A stretch of 10,443 nucleotides of DNA from CAZVAO01 sp964625175. Lineage in GTDB: Bacteria > Bacillota > UBA994 > PWPR01. The stretch lies in contig CAZVAO010000084.1 in NCBI GenBank assembly GCA_964625175.1, forward strand, positions 1 to 10,443, written 5' to 3'. Both the position numbers and the translations under genes were made by a program. Below the pieces are notes generated by a model. It worked only from the letters and a program-made list of their open reading frames with translations. It was not told where the DNA came from and made no database searches. Shown here piece after piece: positions 5,861 to 10,443 of this stretch (within the stretch, counting starts at the first letter, position 1; each line of letters starts with the position of its first letter).

Positions 5861-7642
5861 GTGAAATCAGATGAGCTGAGACAATTGTTTGCGGATTATT
5901 ATCTGGAGAGGGAGCATGCCTGGGCGGCACCGGCCTCCTTGATTCCTGAGAATGATGCCAGCGTGCTGTTCACAACCGCCGGAATGCAGCCTTTGATTCC
6001 CTATCTTATGGGACAAGAGCATCCACTTGGAAGGCGTCTTGTCAATGTTCAGCGCTGCATGAGGACCGGCGATATTGAGGAGGTGGGCGACAGCGGTCAT
6101 CTGACTGTATTTGAAATGCTGGGCTGCTGGTCACTCGGGGACTACTTCAAGAAAGAGACGATCAACATGAGTTTCGGCTTTCTGACTGATGTGTTGGGAA
6201 TTCCCCTTTCACGCCTGGCCGTGACAGTCCATGCGGGTAATGAGCAGATCGGCGCAGATAATGAGGCTTTGACGGCCTGGCTGGCTCTGGGAATACCCCG
6301 GGAGCGGATTTACCTCTATGGTGACGATGAGAACTGGTGGGGACCGGTCGGTGATACAGGCCCGTGCGGCCCAGATTCTGAGATGTTCTATGTGCATGAT
6401 GGATTAGAGTGCGGGGTGGATTGCGGTCCGGCCTGTAACTGTGGCAAGTATGTGGAGTTGGGCAATAATGTGTTCATGACTTATTTTAAAGACAGTGACG
6501 GAAATCTGAAGGAATTGGATCAGAAGAACATTGACGTCGGTCTGGGCTTTGAGCGTCTTCTGGTTTTGGCTGCCACAAAGAATAATATCTATGAAACAGA
6601 TCTCTTTCATCCCCTAATCGAACAGGTGGAAGAACTGAGCGGCAGGGTGTACAATTCTGAGACAGAGAAGGCCTTCCGGATTATTGCCGATCACATCCGG
6701 GCAGCTGTATTTGTGCTGTCAGATCCGATGGGACTTGTTCCTTCTAATACTGAGCAGGGCTACATTTTGCGCAGGCTGATCCGCCGAACGGTTCGCATGC
6801 TTCACATTCTTGGTATTAAGCATAATGTGTTGCCTGATCTGGCTCAAACGGTGATAGCAATCTATAGGGGAGCTTATCCGGAGGTTGAGGAGCGCAGGGA
6901 ACATGTCATCAGCCAACTGACTGAGGAATTCAAGCGCTTCAACACGGCCCTTGAGACCGGCCTGAGGATGGCTGAGCGCTTTTTGGGTGAGCTTGAACCC
7001 GGCGGTGTGCTGACCGGAGAAAGCGCCTTTAGGCTCTACGATACCTACGGATTCCCTTTGGAAATCACAGTTGAACTGGCTGAGGAAGGCGGTTTCACTG
7101 TAGACAGAGCTGGGTTTGACAAGTGCTTTACCGAGCATCAGAGACTGTCTCGTACTGCCTCCGCTGGCAGATTCAAGGGCGGACTCACAGAACAGAGCCC
7201 CATGGCTGTAAAACTGCATACGGCAACCCATCTGCTCAATAGTGCTTTGCGAGAGGTGCTAGGTGAAGGAGTCAGGCAGCGGGGCAGCAATATCAATGGC
7301 GAACGGCTGCGATTTGACTTCTCCTTTGAGCGTAAGCTTTCTGGGGATGAACTGAAAGAGATTGAGAATCGGGTCAACCGAGCGATCCGCGACGGGATCC
7401 CTGTGAGCAGCAGAGAAATGACCGTGGATGAGGCACGGGCTGATGGCGCAGTCGGTGTGTTTGATGCCAGATATGGTGACCGTGTCAAGGTTTACGAGAT
7501 TCCCGGCAGGTCAAAGGAAATCTGTGGTGGGCCTCATGTGGAGAATACGGGTGAGCTGGGTGTATTCAGGATTGTGAAGGAACAGAGTTCATCTGCCGGT
7601 GTGCGGCGGATCCGGGCTGTTCTTTATGCTGAGACAGAGTAG
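5861..7642 (+). CDS. alaS: Short alanyl-tRNA synthetase lacking the C-terminal domain
   Basis: This enzyme charges tRNA-Ala with alanine and clears mischarged tRNA. Numbered from GTG 5861, it has 593 residues against about 870-880 for standard bacterial AlaRS. The class II core has a motif 2 region (RTGDIEEVGDSGHLTVFEML) near 68-87, with GDTGPCGPDSEMF near 164 and motif 3 GLGFERL near 227-233. A cysteine cluster CGVDCGPACNC lies near 184-194. The editing domain keeps its zinc site: HTATH (His453, His457) and CGGPH (Cys555, His559). The protein stops soon after, so the DHHA1/C-Ala region is absent. The downstream sequence is intergenic, so this is not a recent frameshift. GTG 5861 has AAAGGGAG six bases upstream; a TTG at 5843 is less likely. 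The alanine T-box confirms its specificity. From memory it resembles short candidate-phyla AlaRS. G+C is clearly higher than in the neighbours. Confidence 0.92.
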   Translation: MKSDELRQLFADYYLEREHAWAAPASLIPENDASVLFTTAGMQPLIPYLMGQEHPLGRRLVNVQRCMRTGDIEEVGDSGHLTVFEMLGCWSLGDYFKKETINMSFGFLTDVLGIPLSRLAVTVHAGNEQIGADNEALTAWLALGIPRERIYLYGDDENWWGPVGDTGPCGPDSEMFYVHDGLECGVDCGPACNCGKYVELGNNVFMTYFKDSDGNLKELDQKNIDVGLGFERLLVLAATKNNIYETDLFHPLIEQVEELSGRVYNSETEKAFRIIADHIRAAVFVLSDPMGLVPSNTEQGYILRRLIRRTVRMLHILGIKHNVLPDLAQTVIAIYRGAYPEVEERREHVISQLTEEFKRFNTALETGLRMAERFLGELEPGGVLTGESAFRLYDTYGFPLEITVELAEEGGFTVDRAGFDKCFTEHQRLSRTASAGRFKGGLTEQSPMAVKLHTATHLLNSALREVLGEGVRQRGSNINGERLRFDFSFERKLSGDELKEIENRVNRAIRDGIPVSSREMTVDEARADGAVGVFDARYGDRVKVYEIPGRSKEICGGPHVENTGELGVFRIVKEQSSSAGVRRIRAVLYAETE

Positions 7643-7669
7643 ATCATCCCTGCCAACAACATCAGCTCC

Positions 7670-7808
7670 ACATGGGGACAGGTTCCCTGTCAGTAAGGAA
7701 CCTGTCCCCGTGTAAGTGTTACAGATACAACAAAAAAAAGGCAAGTGGCACTCGTTTTGCACGGGACCTGTCCCCTTGTTAACAGTGAAAACAAAGGAAC
7801 CTGTCCCC
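7670..7808. repeat. Cluster of four GGAACCTGTCCCC-type repeats
   Basis: Four copies of a 12-13 base word occur within 140 bases. One is inverted, GGGGACAGGTTCC (7674-7686). The direct copies are GGAACCTGTCCCC (7697-7709), GGACCTGTCCCC (7764-7775) and GGAACCTGTCCCC (7796-7808). The first two form a long hairpin, 7670-7686 with 7697-7713, of 17 pairs with one G-T and a ten-base loop. The last two are direct copies joined by CCTTGTT and AACAAAGG, themselves nearly inverted. The pattern fits REP-like extragenic repeats, which in several phyla depend on RAYT-type transposases; no transposase is present here. The hairpin may also end alaS transcription, but it lacks a T-tract. Confidence 0.8.
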
Positions 7809-7810
7809 AA

Positions 7811-7846
7811 ATAATAAGATCTGCGGCATTATTCATACCGCAGATC
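7811..7846 (-). terminator. Probable terminator of the polyferredoxin gene
   Basis: A perfect nine-pair inverted repeat, GATCTGCGG (7818-7826) and CCGCAGATC (7838-7846), lies about 30 bases past the minus-strand stop codon. Read on the minus strand, it is followed by the T-rich TTATTATTT. The T-tract is interrupted, so efficiency is uncertain. Confidence 0.65.
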
Positions 7847-7877
7847 AAGAAAATATAAAATTTGGGTTGCGAACTGA

Positions 7878-9233
7878 TCAGCGTGCCGAGGCTAGGGCAT
7901 CGGCCACTGCTTCAATGATTCCCTGCGATGTAAAAGTCGCACCACTTATAGCATCAACCCCCGTACTCTGATTATCAATGATTAAAGATATAGTGGTGGG
8001 CACACCACGGTTATACCATTTCATATCTTCTCTGTGGCTGACAACTACTATTGAAGTAATCATTTGCTTGGTAACCGTTACTTCCACTGTAATCAATCCT
8101 CTATAGCCTTGCGCTGAGCCAGTATAGATACCATCGTCAATGCCCTTTGCATCTCCCAGAAGTGCTAACTCCTCATCGGTGAGGGCATTAGGATCTACAA
8201 TTATCGGAGGTGTAGGATTTTCTAAAACTGGTGGAACTGGATCTACAACTACGGGTGGCGCCGGATCTACAACTACAGGGGTGATTGGATCTTCAGAATC
8301 AGGAATGACTGAATCTTCAACAGTTGGAGTTGCGGGGGCCTCTGGTTCAGGTGTAATAGGGGTTTCAATTACCGGAATAACCGGGTCTTCGATCGCAGGA
8401 ATCACAGGATCTTCAACACTCTGAATGACCTCTGGTTCATTAATGTCTCCAGGAGTAAGTGCAGTATCATCCGTCAACAGCGGATAGGCATATACTGCTA
8501 ATAAACCAATCGCTGCCACCGCAATTATGTTTCTGTAATATTTAAGGGTCTTTTTATCAAATGTTCTAAGCCCGTAGCTCAGTGTATGTGCTACAGGGCA
8601 AGCGGAGGTGCATTCAAAGCAATTAATGCATTGAATGTTTCTGAGATCGGTCGCTTTGGAGACCTCGATATTCATTGGGCATGCCTTATCGCATAATTTA
8701 CAATTAATACATTTGTCTTTATCACGTTTAATTGTGAAGATTCTCAGCGTGCTCATTAAGCCATATTTGGCTCCTTCAATACAAAAATAATTACAAAATG
8801 GTCGATCAAAGAATAATGAAATTAGAGTAAACGAGATAATAATGATTGTTGCCGCAATCGGGAGCACCCGTCCGATTAGCATCTGGCTAAAATTCGATCG
8901 GGGATCAAAACCGATAATTGTAAACATGAGGTCGGTCGCAAAGAGCATAAATAGGGCATACATAAGATATCTTAATAATACGAGAACCTTCTGAACCAGT
9001 TTTGGCAATTTGCGTTTCTTAATACCTAGAATCCGGCCAAAGCGGCCATAAAGGTCTTGAATGGCTCCAAAGGGACAGATCCAGCCGCAGTAGTATGCGC
9101 CAGCTACGAAAGTAGTAATCGTAATTATGAGTATGGTTGTTTGAAGGTTTATAAGAAGACCTACGATTGTTAAGACAACAAAAAGTAGCTGGGTCGCTAG
9201 TCGAATAACCTGTATTTTTTTCATTTTCTTCAT
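7878..9233 (-). CDS. Membrane polyferredoxin with C-terminal FMN-binding domain
   Basis: This protein probably carries electrons across the membrane from cytoplasmic iron-sulfur clusters to a flavin outside. The 451 residues contain, in order: a basic N-terminus, two membrane segments (about 10-28 and 30-48), CGWICP (Cys49, Cys53), two more segments (about 84-108 and 122-142), CNYFC (Cys147, Cys151), two [4Fe-4S] motifs (Cys175-178-181-185 and Cys202-205-208-212), a fifth segment (about 234-253), a repeat linker (273-348) and an FMN_bind domain. DAISGAT (427-433) matches the site for ApbE-type covalent FMN attachment, making Thr433 the likely acceptor. Five segments place the iron-sulfur domains inside and the flavin domain outside, as in NapH/NosR/RnfG-type proteins. 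No ApbE or partner oxidoreductase is in view, so the donor and acceptor are unknown. The ATG at 9231-9233 follows GAGGA by nine bases. It appears monocistronic. Confidence 0.88.
   Translation of the reverse strand: MKKMKKIQVIRLATQLLFVVLTIVGLLINLQTTILIITITTFVAGAYYCGWICPFGAIQDLYGRFGRILGIKKRKLPKLVQKVLVLLRYLMYALFMLFATDLMFTIIGFDPRSNFSQMLIGRVLPIAATIIIISFTLISLFFDRPFCNYFCIEGAKYGLMSTLRIFTIKRDKDKCINCKLCDKACPMNIEVSKATDLRNIQCINCFECTSACPVAHTLSYGLRTFDKKTLKYYRNIIAVAAIGLLAVYAYPLLTDDTALTPGDINEPEVIQSVEDPVIPAIEDPVIPVIETPITPEPEAPATPTVEDSVIPDSEDPITPVVVDPAPPVVVDPVPPVLENPTPPIIVDPNALTDEELALLGDAKGIDDGIYTGSAQGYRGLITVEVTVTKQMITSIVVVSHREDMKWYNRGVPTTISLIIDNQSTGVDAISGATFTSQGIIEAVADALASAR
8190..8417 (-). repeat. Coding tandem repeat: octapeptide linker of the polyferredoxin
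   Basis: Residues 273-348 fall into nine and a half units of exactly eight residues, with prolines at fixed places. Examples are VEDPVIPA, IEDPVIPV, SEDPITPV, VVDPAPPV and VVDPVPPV. The matching DNA is a degenerate 24-base tandem repeat, best kept around 8225-8285 where GGATCTACAACTAC recurs. It forms an acidic, proline-rich, probably extended spacer between the membrane and the FMN domain. Confidence 0.9.
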
Positions 9234-9622
9234 AATAGAATGTCCTCAAATTTTATTAGCTGCAGAGTAGCACAGCGGTTATCCTACTACATAATGTATT
9301 AGGTAACTATTGGTGGTACCTAGCAAGGCATGTTATCCATATTTCCTTATAGGAAGGTTAATCTTGAGATATTAAATACACTTGTGGCAAAGTATAACAA
9401 AGAAAGATGAAAGAAATGTGAATAATTTGAAATATTAATTCTAGTTTTCTCAGAAAGCTACCTTTAATTGAGTAATAGTGGGTTATATCTGTTGTAATAG
9501 AGGGATTTAAGCGATCAAATAGAATACTTAATTACAGATTATGAGTGACAAAGATCAGGAACGGAAGCGGATATAACGGACCTGGTCTTGTGTTATATCA
9601 ATTTAGAAATGATGGGAGAATA
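9234..9622. other. Intergenic region between divergent genes
   Basis: This 389-base, A+T-rich gap lies between the divergent polyferredoxin and M20 genes and should hold both promoters. I see no -10/-35 pair I would defend and no ORF or RNA gene. GTTATATC occurs at 9482-9489 and 9592-9599, and inverted (GATATAAC) at 9570-9577. The last two form an eight-pair inverted repeat with a 14-base spacer about 25 bases before the M20 start. This could be an operator, but the words are A+T-rich and could recur by chance. Confidence 0.45.
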
Positions 9623-10443
9623 ATGATGATTGAAGAATTAAAAGAAATGATTCTACAGGAGGCAAAGGAGCTAGCTCAAGAAATTAGCGAAAATAGACGA
9701 GAACTACATCAGTATGCTGAAATTGGGTTTGATCTCCCGCAGACGGTTGAGTTTATAAGTAAGAAACTCGTAGAATATGGTTACGAACCCCAGCTGTGCG
9801 GTAAAGCCGGGGTCATAGCGACGGTCGGAAGCCCTGGAAAGACAATTCTATTAAGAGCAGATATTGATGCCTTACCAATTCCTGAACAAACAGGGCTTGA
9901 TTTCGCAGCAACAAATGGCAATTCCCATGCCTGTGGTCATGACTGTCATCCTGCAATGCTATTGGGAGCAGCAAAGCTTCTTAAGAAGCATGAGGCAGAG
10001 CTGAATGGCACAGTAAAACTCATGTTTCAGCCTGCTGAAGAAATACTGCAGGGCGCACAAGATATGATTAACAATGGTTTAATGGAGAATCCATCTGTAG
10101 ATGCCGCTTTTGGTATGCATGTAGCCGTTGGGAATGAGTATTCACATAGCGGGAAATTGATCTGTAGACGCGGGAAATTGAATCGCTCAGGGGATGCAGT
10201 GCGCGTGACGATTCATGGGAAAGACGCCCATGGCTCACGGCCCAATGCTGGGATCGATGCCCTGAGCATTGCTTCCTATATCAATTTAGCATTGCAGACG
10301 GTGATTGCCCGTGAAATTGCCAGTGATGCGAACAACGTACTTTTAGTTGGAACAACCCATGGCGGAACATCCGCTAACAGTGTGCCAGGGGAAGCCGTGA
10401 TGGAACTCACCGTACGAACTTCTGAGAACGATCAGCGCGACTT
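9623..10443 (+). CDS. M20 family metallo-amidohydrolase, partial at right edge
   Basis: This is a cytoplasmic dinuclear zinc (or Mn) hydrolase of the M20D branch, which includes hippurate hydrolase, N-acyl-L-amino-acid amidohydrolase and auxin-conjugate hydrolase. It cleaves the acyl group from N-acyl amino acids or related amides. The 273 codons visible, of a usual 380-400, cover the first catalytic half and most of the dimerisation domain. The signatures are RRELHQYAEIGF near 25-36, LLRADIDALPI near 76-86, HACGHDCH at 102-109 (Cys104 and His106 as ligands), QPAEE at 136-140 (Glu139 general base, Glu140 ligand) and GMH ending at His166. HGKDAHGSRPNAGIDAL starts the dimerisation domain. Two adjacent ATGs (9623 and 9626) are possible starts; GGGAG at 9614-9618 is slightly better placed for 9626. 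The exact substrate is unknown. Confidence 0.92.
   Translation, partial: MMIEELKEMILQEAKELAQEISENRRELHQYAEIGFDLPQTVEFISKKLVEYGYEPQLCGKAGVIATVGSPGKTILLRADIDALPIPEQTGLDFAATNGNSHACGHDCHPAMLLGAAKLLKKHEAELNGTVKLMFQPAEEILQGAQDMINNGLMENPSVDAAFGMHVAVGNEYSHSGKLICRRGKLNRSGDAVRVTIHGKDAHGSRPNAGIDALSIASYINLALQTVIAREIASDANNVLLVGTTHGGTSANSVPGEAVMELTVRTSENDQRD

Noticed and set aside
6719..7231. 170-codon minus-strand ORF inside alaS
   Set aside because: It is antisense to a well-conserved synthetase, with no domain or ribosome binding site. Long shadow ORFs are expected in this G+C-richer gene.
8140..8424. Gly/Ser/Thr-rich plus-strand ORF of 94 codons
   Set aside because: It is the antisense shadow of the proline-rich octapeptide repeat in the polyferredoxin gene.
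9311..9322. TGGTGGTACCTA resembles part of a T-box
   Set aside because: It lacks the following CGCGG, the Stem I motifs, a terminator hairpin and a synthetase gene. It is more likely chance.

Overview
The window looks like chromosomal DNA of a Gram-positive, probably anaerobic Firmicute of the clostridial kind. The reasons are strong GGGAG-type ribosome binding sites, an alanine-type T-box leader, sigma-A-like promoters, and a membrane iron-sulfur/FMN electron-transfer protein of a type common in anaerobes. A Desulfitobacterium or Desulfosporosinus relative would fit, but that is inference. No phage, transposase, CRISPR array, rRNA or tRNA gene was seen.

Layout from left to right. (1) A minus-strand type-4 uracil-DNA glycosylase gene runs off the left edge. 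(2) A plus-strand ATZ/TRZ-like amidohydrolase follows. (3) Next comes a plus-strand class II lysyl-tRNA synthetase of an unusual, divergent type. Its start is preceded by a hairpin and an eight-codon leader ORF, and a strong terminator follows it. (4) A plus-strand class I isoprenoid-synthase-like gene has its own promoter. (5) A complete alanine T-box leader (promoter, GCA specifier, antiterminator, terminator) controls a short alanyl-tRNA synthetase that has catalytic and editing domains but no C-terminal extension. (6) A cluster of four copies of a 12-13 base GGAACCTGTCCCC-type repeat lies just after alaS. (7) A minus-strand NapH/NosR-like polyferredoxin follows, joined to an extracytoplasmic FMN-binding domain by a linker of octapeptide repeats. 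(8) A 389-base non-coding gap leads to the start of an M20 metallo-amidohydrolase that runs off the right edge.

The most interesting part is 2.4-7.65 kb. Two aminoacyl-tRNA synthetases of uncommon, streamlined type flank a divergent isoprenoid enzyme. Each of the three genes appears to have its own promoter, and the lysS-like and alaS-like genes each carry extra leader control. From memory, both synthetases resemble versions seen in candidate-phyla genomes more than the usual clostridial ones, so they may be laterally acquired second copies. No search was possible. Whether the three genes work together is unproven. The other genes are housekeeping or accessory metabolism (DNA repair, two unrelated amidohydrolases, electron transfer) with no evident link to the synthetase cluster.
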